A DNA stretch of 47,514 bases, from contig NZ_APKE01000024.1 of NCBI RefSeq assembly GCF_009835145.1, positions 1 to 47,514 of the forward strand. The letters are read 5' to 3'. Source of the stretch: Profundibacterium mesophilum KAUST100406-0324. Lineage in GTDB: Bacteria; Pseudomonadota; Alphaproteobacteria; Rhodobacterales; Rhodobacteraceae. This document shows positions 14,219 through 22,302 of the stretch, in pieces. The translations under genes were made by a program, and so were the position numbers. The notes under the pieces were generated by a model. It was given only the letters and a program-made list of their open reading frames with translations. It did not search any database and was not told the DNA's origin. Numbering within the stretch: the stretch's first letter is position 1; each line of letters begins with the position of its first letter.

Positions 14219-16615
14219 ATGTCTTCCAATGGCCACCGCCACGACCACAAGCACAGCTCTGACTGCAGTCACGATCATGGTGATGATCACAAACATGCGA
14301 GCGTAGTTCCCCACTCTCATGGAAAAGGTGCTGCGTGCTGCGGTGCTGGAGCCAACACGGGACCGGCACAATCCATCCCCTCGAATGGGCGAAGTTTTCA
14401 AGTTTCCGGTCTAGATTGTGCCGAAGAGGTGGCAATTCTGAATAGGGTGGTCGGTCCAAAAGTCGGCGGGACTGAGCATCTGGCGTTCGATGTCATCAAT
14501 GGTCGGATGACGATTCTGGATACCGCAGTCGGAATTTCGGACAACGAGGTTTCGCAACTGGTCGCGAGTACCGGCATGAGCACAAAACCGTGGGACGCCG
14601 ACAACGCAGCAGAGGATCAGGCCGCGCATCTGGCACGTCAGAAGCGCTTTACCTCGTTGAGCGGCGGCTTCTGGGCGGCGGGATTCCTTTTTCACATTGT
14701 CGAGACCGGCATGGGCGGCGCGCTCGGGCTCTTTGCGGGGCATGGCGAGGTGCCTATGCCTATGGCGGAAGCAGGGATCTTCGCCGTCGCGATCCTCTTT
14801 GGGGTCTGGCTGGTTGCGCCCAAGGCATGGTCTTCGGCGCGGCGACTTTCGCCAGACATGAACCTACTTATGGTGGTGGCCGTTGCAGGAGCCATCGGGC
14901 TCGGCGAATTCTTCGAGGCCGCGACGGTCGCGTTTTTCTTCTCTTTGTCGCTCTATCTTGAGAGCTGGAGTGTCGGTCGCGCACGCAACGCGGTTTCATC
15001 TCTCCTCGACCTCGCGCCGCCTACGGCTCGGGTTCTTTACGACGACGGATCGGAAGCCGACGTTCCGGCCGCTGCCGTGGCAGTCAATGCAAGGTTTATC
15101 GTGCGCGGCGGCGACCGGATCCCTCTCGACGGTGAAGTCGTGGACGGGGCAGGGGCCGTCGATCAGGCTCCTATTACCGGCGAAAGCGCACTGGTGCCCA
15201 AGGAGCCCGGCGACGAGGTCTATGCCGGCACTATCAACGGCGAGGGCACACTGACGGTGCGGGCGACCAAAGCCGCCTCGGACACGGTGCTGGCGAAAAT
15301 CATTCGCATGGTGGGCGATGCCCATGCCCGCCGCGCGCCGGTCGAACAGTGGGTGGCCAAGTTCGCGCGCATCTACACACCCATCGTGATGGCTTTGGCG
15401 ATCGCCATCGCGCTGGTGCCGCCACTGCTGCTCGGCGGCGCCTGGGACTACTGGTTCTACAATGCTCTGGTCCTTCTGGTCATCGCATGTCCTTGCGCGC
15501 TGGTCATTTCTACGCCGGTCTCCATCGTGGCAGCGCTGACCGCGTCGGCACGGGCGGGGGTGCTCATCAAGGGCGGCGCCTATGTCGAGGCGCCGGGGCG
15601 GACCACGGCACTGGCGATGGACAAGACCGGGACGATCACCATGGGCGAGCCTGAGGTGGCGGCGGTTCACCCACTGGTCGGCGTTTCCGCACGCGATCTC
15701 ATGGCGCTGGCAGCAAGCCTGGAGGCGCGGTCTTCACACCCGCTGGCACGCGCCATCCTCTCGCGCGCCGAAGCCGATGGTGTTTCCGTGTCTGCCGCAG
15801 AGGACACCCGTACCGTGCCCGGGCGCGGTCTGGAAGGACGCGCCGACGGGCGCGCTATCTGGCTCGGCTCGGATCGCTTCGCCGAAGAGAAGGGGTTCGG
15901 CAATGCCATTCCGGCGGATCTGCGGGATCGGATCGAAGGGGCAGGGAGCACCCTCGTTGCCGTGGGTGACGAGACCGGCGTGACCGGCGTACTGGAGCTT
16001 CGCGACCGCATCCGCCCAGATGCAAAGGGGATCGTTGCGCGTCTGCATGCGCAGGGTGTGAAGACCATCGTGATGTTGACGGGCGACAACGAACGCACCG
16101 CGCGCGCGGTGGCAGCCGAAGTCGGCATCGACGAGGTGCGCGCCGAACTTTTGCCAGAAGACAAGGTGACGGCCATTGAGGAACTCGTCGAAAGCCACGA
16201 CATGGTGGCGATGATCGGCGACGGTGTGAATGACGCACCGGCCATGGCGCGGGCGCATTATGCCATCGCCATGGGCGCTGTCGGATCGGATGCCGCGATC
16301 GAGACGGCCGACATCGCGCTGATGACCGACGACATCGGCAAGGTACCCTGGCTTATCGGCCATTCGCGCCGTGCCATGACGATCATCCACCAGAATATCG
16401 GCATATCGCTGGCGACCAAGGCGCTGTTCGTCGGGCTGACCGCGTTCGGTATGGCCTCAATGTGGGGCGCCATTGCTGCGGATGTAGGCGTGTCTCTGCT
16501 GGTGGTCGCCAACGCACTTCGGCTCCTGAACGGCCATCAGGTTGAGGCCGGGCCTTCAGGCGGAGAACCGGTGGGCGAGCAGATGGCGAAAGGAGCACTG
16601 GCGCACGGTCATTGA
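14219..16615 (+). CDS. Zn/Cd/Pb-exporting P1B-type ATPase
   Basis: 798 residues. A His/Cys-rich tail (about 1-45: HRHDHKHSSDCSHDHGDDH, then ACCGAG) precedes one HMA domain with GLDCAEE (Cys67). The transmembrane and catalytic marks are complete: TGES at 320-323, CPC at 424-426, DKTGT with phosphorylated Asp468, HP at 507-508 (SSHPLA), GDGVND at 667-672, and the TM7 Lys734/TM8 Asp755 pair typical of the Zn2+/Cd2+/Pb2+ class (P1B-2). It exports divalent soft metals from the cytosol using ATP. Start ATG has GAGG upstream. It is monocistronic or followed by the 16682 L,D-transpeptidase (66 nt gap), and is driven by MerR-type promoter P2. Confidence 0.94.
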   Translation: MSSNGHRHDHKHSSDCSHDHGDDHKHASVVPHSHGKGAACCGAGANTGPAQSIPSNGRSFQVSGLDCAEEVAILNRVVGPKVGGTEHLAFDVINGRMTILDTAVGISDNEVSQLVASTGMSTKPWDADNAAEDQAAHLARQKRFTSLSGGFWAAGFLFHIVETGMGGALGLFAGHGEVPMPMAEAGIFAVAILFGVWLVAPKAWSSARRLSPDMNLLMVVAVAGAIGLGEFFEAATVAFFFSLSLYLESWSVGRARNAVSSLLDLAPPTARVLYDDGSEADVPAAAVAVNARFIVRGGDRIPLDGEVVDGAGAVDQAPITGESALVPKEPGDEVYAGTINGEGTLTVRATKAASDTVLAKIIRMVGDAHARRAPVEQWVAKFARIYTPIVMALAIAIALVPPLLLGGAWDYWFYNALVLLVIACPCALVISTPVSIVAALTASARAGVLIKGGAYVEAPGRTTALAMDKTGTITMGEPEVAAVHPLVGVSARDLMALAASLEARSSHPLARAILSRAEADGVSVSAAEDTRTVPGRGLEGRADGRAIWLGSDRFAEEKGFGNAIPADLRDRIEGAGSTLVAVGDETGVTGVLELRDRIRPDAKGIVARLHAQGVKTIVMLTGDNERTARAVAAEVGIDEVRAELLPEDKVTAIEELVESHDMVAMIGDGVNDAPAMARAHYAIAMGAVGSDAAIETADIALMTDDIGKVPWLIGHSRRAMTIIHQNIGISLATKALFVGLTAFGMASMWGAIAADVGVSLLVVANALRLLNGHQVEAGPSGGEPVGEQMAKGALAHGH

Positions 16616-16681
16616 TCCGGCGGTTTCGGTAGAGTAACGTCTGACATCAACCAGACCTCGCAAAAGGGGCGTCGAGCAGTG

Positions 16682-17191
16682 ATGAATACCAGAATTCCAC
16701 GGCGGGTCTTGCTGTTGGGCGGATTGGCCACCTTCCTGTCTGGCTGTGCCAGCAAGTTCCGGTCCTACAACGGACCCGAAGTGACCCGGCTGCGTATATA
16801 CAAGGCGCAGCGGCTGCTGGTTCTTGACGGAACGGATGATGTCTTGCGGACCTATCCCATCGGATTGGGCTTCGCGCCCGAAGGCCACAAGCAGTTCGAA
16901 GGAGACGGCCGCACGCCGGAGGGCTCCTATCTGATTGACCGGCGCAACCCGGACAGCCTCTTCCACCTCTCCATCGGCATTTCATTCCCGAACGAGGCCG
17001 ATATCGCGTTTGCGAAGGCGCAAGGAAAATCGCCGGGCGGCAACATTTTCATCCACGGGGGGCCGCGCAAGGGGATCGACCCGATGAACAAGCGCGACTG
17101 GACCGCAGGCTGCATCTCCGTCACAGACCGGCAAATCGAGGATATCTACGCCATGGTCAGGGACGGAACCCCCATCGACATCTATGCCTGA
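16682..17191 (+). CDS. lipoprotein L,D-transpeptidase (YkuD domain)
   Basis: 169 residues from ATG at 16682. A lipoprotein signal ends in FLSGC (lipidated Cys about 21-22). The YkuD domain carries HGGPRKG with the catalytic His and DWTAGCISV with the catalytic Cys, and EGDGRTPEGSYLID typical of the family. It likely modifies peptidoglycan cross-linking from the periplasmic face of a membrane. The 66-nt gap after the P-type ATPase makes co-transcription plausible. Ends 4 bp from the convergent permease gene. Its sequence is unlike the 13075 paralogue outside the active site. Confidence 0.88.
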   Translation: MNTRIPRRVLLLGGLATFLSGCASKFRSYNGPEVTRLRIYKAQRLLVLDGTDDVLRTYPIGLGFAPEGHKQFEGDGRTPEGSYLIDRRNPDSLFHLSIGISFPNEADIAFAKAQGKSPGGNIFIHGGPRKGIDPMNKRDWTAGCISVTDRQIEDIYAMVRDGTPIDIYA

Positions 17192-17194
17192 TCG

Positions 17195-17953
17195 TCAGGT
17201 GAAGCGACGGCGCAGCGCAACGTTGATGGCTTCGATAGCGATGACCATGACGACGACGGCAATCGTGACGCTGGCCGCCTTATCATACTGGAAAGAGCGC
17301 ACGTAGGTCTGGATGTAAAAGCCGATCCCGCCCGCGCCGACAATGCCGAGGATCAGCGACTCGCGCAGGTTCAACTCGAACCGGAAAATCGTGTCGCGGG
17401 CGACGACCGGCGCCATCTGCGGCCAGATCGCGTATCTGAGCCGCACGAGCGGCCCGGCGCCCGCGCTTTCAAGTGCTGCGATCGGCGCGCGGGACACGCC
17501 GTCGATCGCCTCGGCATAGAACTTGGCGAGCATCCCCGTTGCATGAAAGGCGACCGCGATGATGCCGGGCAGCGGCCCGAGCCCGACAGCGCCCACCATG
17601 AGCATGGCCACGAGGATCAGCGGAATCGCCCGGATGAAGGCAAGCAGCGTTCGGATCGGCCGAAACACCGCAGGCGATACCATCGTCTCAGACGCGAGAA
17701 TGCCGAGGGGAACGGACAGGATCACAGCACCGAGGGTGCCGAGGATCGCGATCCTCAGCGTTTCCGCGCTGCCCTTCTTGATCTCGGCCATCACCGTCGG
17801 GTCAGGCGGAAACATCCGGCCGAAGAAATCGGCGATCCGCGGGCCGGCCGACAGAAGTCGCGAGAACTCGACATCGGTCGTGGCGAAGGACCACAGGATC
17901 GCGGCTGCGATCAGACCGCTCGTCGCAATGCCGCCAAACCCGCGGAACGCCAT
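17195..17953 (-). CDS. PhnE-like ABC transporter permease
   Basis: 252 residues with about six membrane segments and the inner-membrane permease loop (ALESAGAGPLVRLRYAIWPQ, then NLRESLILGIVGAGGIGFYI) typical of the PhnE family of phosphonate/phosphite importers. Last gene of the leftward operon; its ATG overlaps the stop of the ATPase gene by one base. Substrate cannot be told from sequence; the operon's MntR-type operator hints at a metal-linked role. Confidence 0.87.
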   Translation of the reverse strand: MAFRGFGGIATSGLIAAAILWSFATTDVEFSRLLSAGPRIADFFGRMFPPDPTVMAEIKKGSAETLRIAILGTLGAVILSVPLGILASETMVSPAVFRPIRTLLAFIRAIPLILVAMLMVGAVGLGPLPGIIAVAFHATGMLAKFYAEAIDGVSRAPIAALESAGAGPLVRLRYAIWPQMAPVVARDTIFRFELNLRESLILGIVGAGGIGFYIQTYVRSFQYDKAASVTIAVVVMVIAIEAINVALRRRFT

Positions 17954-18735
17954 CAGGACACCGCCCTGAGGCCGATACCGGGGATTGGCCCTACCTCCCG
18001 ATAGAGCTCCGCCGTCGCATCATCGTTCAACTCGGAGGTCGGTACATCGAACACGATCCGCCCGTCCCGCATGCCGATGATGCGCTGCGCGAAACGCCGC
18101 GCCAGGTCGGGCTGGTGCGACGAAAACAGCGCCGTCGCGCCGCGCGTTCGCGCCGCCCCGGTCAGCAGCGCCAGGATCTCACATGCATGCGCGGGGTCGA
18201 GGTTGCTCACCGGTTCGTCGGCGAGGATTAGGCGCGGTTCCTGCGCCAGACACCGTGCGATGGCCACACGCTGCCGCTGCCCGCCGCTGAGGCTGTCGAC
18301 CCTGCGTTCGGCAAGATCGGCAATTCCGCAATCGGCAAGTGCCGTGCGCGCAATCTCCAGATCATGTTTGGTCGGTGATCCCAACAGGGCCCGCAGCGGC
18401 GACATGCGCCCCAGGCGGCCATTCAGGACGTTGCGCAGAACCGAGGAACGCTCGACCAATGCAAACTCCTGAAACACGAAACCGGTATCCGGACGGCGCG
18501 CGCTCGGCGGCGGACGGTCGGGATCGAGCGGCGCACCCAGAACCGATACCCGCCCGCTCCAGCCTTGGAGCCTGCCGTCGAGCAGTGCCAGCAGGGTCGT
18601 CTTGCCCGCCCCGGACGGGCCGAGCAAAGCGACGCTCTCGCCCGCCGAAACCCGAAACGAGACCCGCTCCAGCGCCGGGAGGTCCGCGCCCGTATGGGCA
18701 AACCTCAGGTCGTCTACTTCGACAGCTGTGCTCAT
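17953..18735 (-). CDS. PhnC-like ABC transporter ATPase
   Basis: 260 residues with Walker A GPSGAGKTT (about 39-47), Q-loop FVFQEFAL, signature LSGGQRQRVAIAR and Walker B LILADEP, then SSHQ as H-loop. The closest familiar group is PhnC. It energises the PhnE-like permease. It overlaps the PhnD-like gene by four bases and the permease gene by one, so the three are translationally coupled. Confidence 0.9.
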   Translation of the reverse strand: MSTAVEVDDLRFAHTGADLPALERVSFRVSAGESVALLGPSGAGKTTLLALLDGRLQGWSGRVSVLGAPLDPDRPPPSARRPDTGFVFQEFALVERSSVLRNVLNGRLGRMSPLRALLGSPTKHDLEIARTALADCGIADLAERRVDSLSGGQRQRVAIARCLAQEPRLILADEPVSNLDPAHACEILALLTGAARTRGATALFSSHQPDLARRFAQRIIGMRDGRIVFDVPTSELNDDATAELYREVGPIPGIGLRAVS

Positions 18736-19607
18736 CGCAACAGCCCGTATTGCCGTGCCATATCGCGTACGCCGTCATAGGCGGCGCCGTCGGCCCTGAC
18801 GTACCCATCCGGTCCATAAAAATAGCGCAGCTTGTTGCGGTGCTCCGGCTCGTTGAGCCGCAGCATTGCGTCGACAAAACGGTCCCGCAGAGCGGCATCG
18901 AGCCCCGGGCGAGCGATCACCAAATGGCTCGGGATCGGCGCGCTTTCCGCGATCCAGGTTACCTCTGCCTGTTGCTGCGGCGTCAGAAGCAGGTCGGCAT
19001 ACTGGCTGGCGCCTGCGGCATCGACCAGGCCTTCGGCCATCGCCTGCATCGCCTGCTGGTAGCCGCCCGCGAAGAAGACGCGGCCGAAGAATGCTTCCGC
19101 CTGTCCGGGGTCTTCGATCAGCCCGGCTTCTACGAATTCGGCGAGCGGGTAGAGATAGCCCGATTCCGAAATCGGATCGGCAAAAGCGATGTCGCGCCCG
19201 CGCAGGTCTGCGAGCGCGCCGATGCCGCTGTCGCGCCGCACGAAGATGCGGCCCGTATAACTCGGCGCGTCGCGGTAGACCTCGGACAGGAGCGGCACGG
19301 CACCGATCTCGGCCTCGGCCAGAACGAAGGGCAGGGCGCCCATGAAGGAGATATCCGCGTCGCCGTTGCGCAGCGCCTCGACCGCCGCTGCATGGTCGAT
19401 GGTGACGAACCCCTCGACGGGGACGCCGATCTCCTCTGCCAGCCATCCGGTGATGGCCTCGATGTCCCCCAGAAGCTTGTCGGGGTTCTCTTGCGGGATG
19501 AAGGCAAGCCGCAGGGTTACGTCTTGCGCGGCGAGAGGTGTCGCCAGCGACACCGCGCCCGCGCCGACCAAGGTCAGTATCGTTCTACGGGTCAGATGGA
19601 CCGGCAT
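18732..19607 (-). CDS. PhnD-like periplasmic substrate-binding protein
   Basis: 291 residues with a twin-arginine-like signal (LTRRTILTLVGAGAVSLATP, cleavage near LAA-QD). The mature protein begins VTLRLAFIPQENPDKLLGDI, then a GDADISFMGALPFVLA block and DLRGRDIAFADPISESGYLY, the layout of PhnD-type binding proteins. It overlaps its neighbours on both sides. PhnD proteins bind phosphonates, phosphite or phosphate-like anions, but many PhnD-like proteins have unknown ligands; association with a di-haem peroxidase and an MntR-type dyad makes a metal complex a real alternative. Confidence 0.85.
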   Translation of the reverse strand: MPVHLTRRTILTLVGAGAVSLATPLAAQDVTLRLAFIPQENPDKLLGDIEAITGWLAEEIGVPVEGFVTIDHAAAVEALRNGDADISFMGALPFVLAEAEIGAVPLLSEVYRDAPSYTGRIFVRRDSGIGALADLRGRDIAFADPISESGYLYPLAEFVEAGLIEDPGQAEAFFGRVFFAGGYQQAMQAMAEGLVDAAGASQYADLLLTPQQQAEVTWIAESAPIPSHLVIARPGLDAALRDRFVDAMLRLNEPEHRNKLRYFYGPDGYVRADGAAYDGVRDMARQYGLLR

Positions 19608-21484
19608 CAGAATGCCCTCTCTTCGATTGCGTCGGCTTCGGACTTGAACGCGGTCCAGCTTGCTTCAGCGGCCTCCCAGTCTTCCACGCGGACGGCGGCG
19701 CCGACCGCGGCCAGCCGCTCGGCCAGCGCATAGACCTCGGGCCGGGCGGGGAGGTTCGACATGGTGCTGGCGTCGGCCGAAAGGTCCGCAGCCACGGTGT
19801 CGGTCAGCAGCAGGATATGCTCTGCGTCCCGCCGCGGCAGTAGCGTATCGATTGTCGAGGCGAAGGTCGTCAGTTCGGCGAATGCCAGCCGGAAAGCGGT
19901 GTTCTCGGTGTCGAAGGCTTCATAGGGCTCGTCTGCCGCGCCAACGGTCTCGAGATAGGCGGTTAGGTCGGCGCGGTCTTCCTCGGTAAGCCCAAGCGAT
20001 TTCGTCTCGTCGAACCAGTCCACGACGGCGGCCAACGTCGGCAATGACCCGTCGTGGAAATAGGGGGCGGTATAGGCCGTGCCGAGCAGCGTGGGCGTGT
20101 CCAGCGCACCGGCGCGGGCCCCCTCGTAGCCCGGCGCGACTGAGCCGATGTCGTGGGCCTGCCGGTCGAGGAAGTTCGCGTCTGGCACGTGGCAACTGGC
20201 GCAGGACCGATCACCGAGCCGGGCGAAGGGCGTATTGAAGATCTCCTCGCCGCGCCGGGCGGCCTCTTGGGTCGTATCGGTCAGACGGCCATCAGTCGTC
20301 AGCATGGAATTCGGCAGGAAGTCGAATTCGAGCATGTAGGCGACGAGAGCGTCCAGCATGAAGGGCGTCGGTTCCTTCCCGCCGAACTCGTTGACGACCA
20401 CGTTGCGGGTAAAATCGCGCAAGGAGGCGAAGCGGCCATCGCGGCCGTAGGGACCGGTAAAACGCAAGCCGCGCAGGCTGGGAATGTCGAGCGGGTCGTC
20501 GCGCCTGTCATTGAAGATCGGGTTGAAAAAGGCGCCGTCCACGTCGATCGCGCCCGGTTGGTGGCTGGCGCCGGGGATGAAGAGCCGCTGGTTGACGTCC
20601 GAGCGGTTGTGACAGGTCGAGCAGGCGATCCCGAGATCCTGCGCCGGGCTTCCAAAGAGTTGCGCGCTGTCGAACAGCATGTCGCCGTAGGCAACAAGCG
20701 GCAGATCGGTCTCGTCGATGCCCTGTTCCTCGAAGTTGAGCACGAGCAGCGGCAGCGGGTCCTGATCGAAGATGTCGGACCCAGGCGGCAGGCTTGGCGG
20801 TACCTCGATGGCCTTTCCGCTGAGCACAGCTGTTTCCGGCAGGGCGCTCAGCGTCCGGCGCGGAGCGAAACTGTCCAGGAGGTAGTTCTCCGCAAGATAG
20901 CCGGAGATGACTGCACGGGCGGCTTCCATCGTGTCGCGATCCGCAGATGTGGCGCCAGCGCCGAGAACACCAGCGGAACCTGTGCTGCTGTTGAGTTCCA
21001 GCCAGGCGAGGCCGATGCGTCTTGCAGCTTCGGGATCGGCCGCCGCGATACCATCCTCAAACGCACGGTAGAGTTCGCGTGCCGTCTGCACCGCCAGCTG
21101 TGCTGTCGCCGATTCTTCGGCCGCGAGAGCACGGTCCAAATTCTCCTCAATCCTGAGCGCTACAAGCCGCGTCGCCTCGGCGAAGACCGCCTGCAGGTCT
21201 TCGCGCATTATAGCGTCCAGGAGACCGTCGGGCTCGATATCGCTTTTGCGGTCCAGCCACGCCAGCGCCCCGACAGAGAATTCCGAACCCCGGTAGGGTT
21301 CCGTCCAGGCGGTCTCGATGTCGTCCCAGGGCAGAGGCTCGAGATTTCCAAGAAAGAGCGTCAGACGGTAGGCCGCTGCCTCGGGAAGCCAAGGCGCCTC
21401 CTTGGCCGGCGTCGCGGCGACAGGTCCGGACAGGAGGAGCGCACTTGCGAGTGTGGCGAGCAGCACTCTCATAATATTTCGCAT
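19607..21484 (-). CDS. large di-haem cytochrome c peroxidase/MauG-like periplasmic protein
   Basis: 625 residues from ATG at 21484 (MRNIMRVLLA), chosen for GGAGG 8 nt upstream; the signal peptide ends near GPVAA-TP. Two haem c motifs, CSTCH (288-292) and CASCH (428-432), and the surrounding DIPSLRGLRFTGPYGRDGR and TAPYFHDGS blocks belong to the MauG/bacterial cytochrome c peroxidase family. Family members have ~300-400 residues; this one has an extra helical N-terminal domain (about 25-250, with ARELYRAFEDGIAAADPEAA) and a C-terminal helical tail (about 510-625). The extra N-terminal part faintly recalls periplasmic domains of iron-uptake proteins (inference). First gene of the operon with the PhnDCE-like transporter (TGATG overlap). 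Confidence 0.85.
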   Translation of the reverse strand: MRNIMRVLLATLASALLLSGPVAATPAKEAPWLPEAAAYRLTLFLGNLEPLPWDDIETAWTEPYRGSEFSVGALAWLDRKSDIEPDGLLDAIMREDLQAVFAEATRLVALRIEENLDRALAAEESATAQLAVQTARELYRAFEDGIAAADPEAARRIGLAWLELNSSTGSAGVLGAGATSADRDTMEAARAVISGYLAENYLLDSFAPRRTLSALPETAVLSGKAIEVPPSLPPGSDIFDQDPLPLLVLNFEEQGIDETDLPLVAYGDMLFDSAQLFGSPAQDLGIACSTCHNRSDVNQRLFIPGASHQPGAIDVDGAFFNPIFNDRRDDPLDIPSLRGLRFTGPYGRDGRFASLRDFTRNVVVNEFGGKEPTPFMLDALVAYMLEFDFLPNSMLTTDGRLTDTTQEAARRGEEIFNTPFARLGDRSCASCHVPDANFLDRQAHDIGSVAPGYEGARAGALDTPTLLGTAYTAPYFHDGSLPTLAAVVDWFDETKSLGLTEEDRADLTAYLETVGAADEPYEAFDTENTAFRLAFAELTTFASTIDTLLPRRDAEHILLLTDTVAADLSADASTMSNLPARPEVYALAERLAAVGAAVRVEDWEAAEASWTAFKSEADAIEERAF

Positions 21485-21505
21485 CACCACGGCCTCCAAA
21501 GTACA

Positions 21506-21525
21506 AAGTTAGACACGGCTAACTT
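21506..21525. promoter_or_regulatory. MntR/DtxR-type operator between mntR and the di-haem operon
   Basis: AAGTTAG (21506-21512), six bases ACACGG, CTAACTT (21519-21525): a perfect 7-bp-armed dyad of the TTAG...CTAA type bound by DtxR/MntR regulators. It lies 22 bp before the di-haem gene start and 57 bp before mntR. Confidence 0.7.
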
Positions 21526-21581
21526 ATCTACCCGAAGCAAACAAGTTGTCAATCCCGCTGTTTCGCTGCAAAGTCCCGAGT

Positions 21582-22040
21582 ATGACAAAGCTACAATCAC
21601 AAGGGCGTGAGCCATTCGAAGCGGTCGACCGGACTCCCGAGGCGCAGGCCGATGGCTTTGCGACCGTGCGTCAGGCACATGAAAGCGAGATGGCGGAGGA
21701 TTACGTCGAACTGATCGCGGAACTGATCGAGACGCGCGGGGAGGCCAGACCGGTCGAGATCGCCGAGCGGCTTGGCGTGAAGCCGCCGACCGTGACCAAG
21801 AACATCTCGCGGCTCAAGGCTGCTGGTCTGGTCCGGCGGGAGCCATACCGCGCGATATTCCTCACCGATGCCGGGCAGGACCTCGCGGAGATCTGTCGAC
21901 GCCGCCACAGGGTCGTCGTCGCCTTTCTTCTGAGCCTGGGAATCGACAAAGAGACCGCGGAACGCGATGCGGAAGGGATCGAGCATCACGTCAGCGGGAC
22001 GACATTGGAGGCGTTCGAGCGACGGCTCAATCAGAAATGA
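21582..22040 (+). CDS. mntR: MntR-type metal-responsive regulator (DtxR family)
   Basis: 152 residues from ATG at 21582 (MTKLQSQGRE). An N-terminal helix (EDYVELIAELIETRGEARPV) leads to the DtxR wHTH (EIAERLGVKPPTVTKNISRL, KAAGLVRREPY) and the metal-binding dimerisation region (RRRHRVVVAFLLSLGIDKET, then ERDAEGIEHHVS), matching proteobacterial MntR in length and motifs. MntR with Mn2+ represses uptake and can activate export genes. It is divergent from the di-haem/PhnDCE-like operon with one dyad between. The longer frame from 21546 uses TTG without a ribosome site. Confidence 0.88.
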   Translation: MTKLQSQGREPFEAVDRTPEAQADGFATVRQAHESEMAEDYVELIAELIETRGEARPVEIAERLGVKPPTVTKNISRLKAAGLVRREPYRAIFLTDAGQDLAEICRRRHRVVVAFLLSLGIDKETAERDAEGIEHHVSGTTLEAFERRLNQK

Positions 22041-22134
22041 GCTCGCCTAGATGCACATTCGCGCGATTCTCTATCGGGACCTCGAGCTATCGGGTCTTCA
22101 AGCCGCTGACACGTTTGCGCAATTTCGAAGCTCG

Positions 22135-22302
22135 CTAGCCGAGAACCCGCGACAGCACGATGGTTGCAAACAGGGCGACAAGTCCGAAGGCGATCGCAGA
22201 CGCTACCGCATATTGGAGGATATCCAGGTGATTCCCCCTCCTCCGTCGTGCCAGATAGCCACCCCAGATCGCGCCTCCGATAGCGCTCACGATCACAAGC
22301 AT
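22135..22302 (-). CDS. 55-residue membrane protein coupled to lnt
   Basis: MLVIVSAIGG to FATIVLSRVLG: two membrane helices (about 1-16 and 32-54) around a basic loop YLARRRRGNHLD. The ATG overlaps the lnt stop by one base (TGATG) and has GGAGG about 7 nt upstream, so it is coupled to Lnt. Family unknown. It is the last gene of the leftward operon that starts at 29790. Confidence 0.65.
   Translation of the reverse strand: MLVIVSAIGGAIWGGYLARRRRGNHLDILQYAVASAIAFGLVALFATIVLSRVLG

Noticed and set aside
18339-19733. 464-codon plus-strand frame opposite the PhnC/PhnD-like genes
   Set aside because: Shadow of two well-defined overlapping transporter genes.
20153-21610. 485-codon plus-strand frame opposite the di-haem gene
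   Set aside because: The minus strand encodes both CxxCH motifs, a signal peptide and coupled starts; the plus frame also runs across the MntR dyad.
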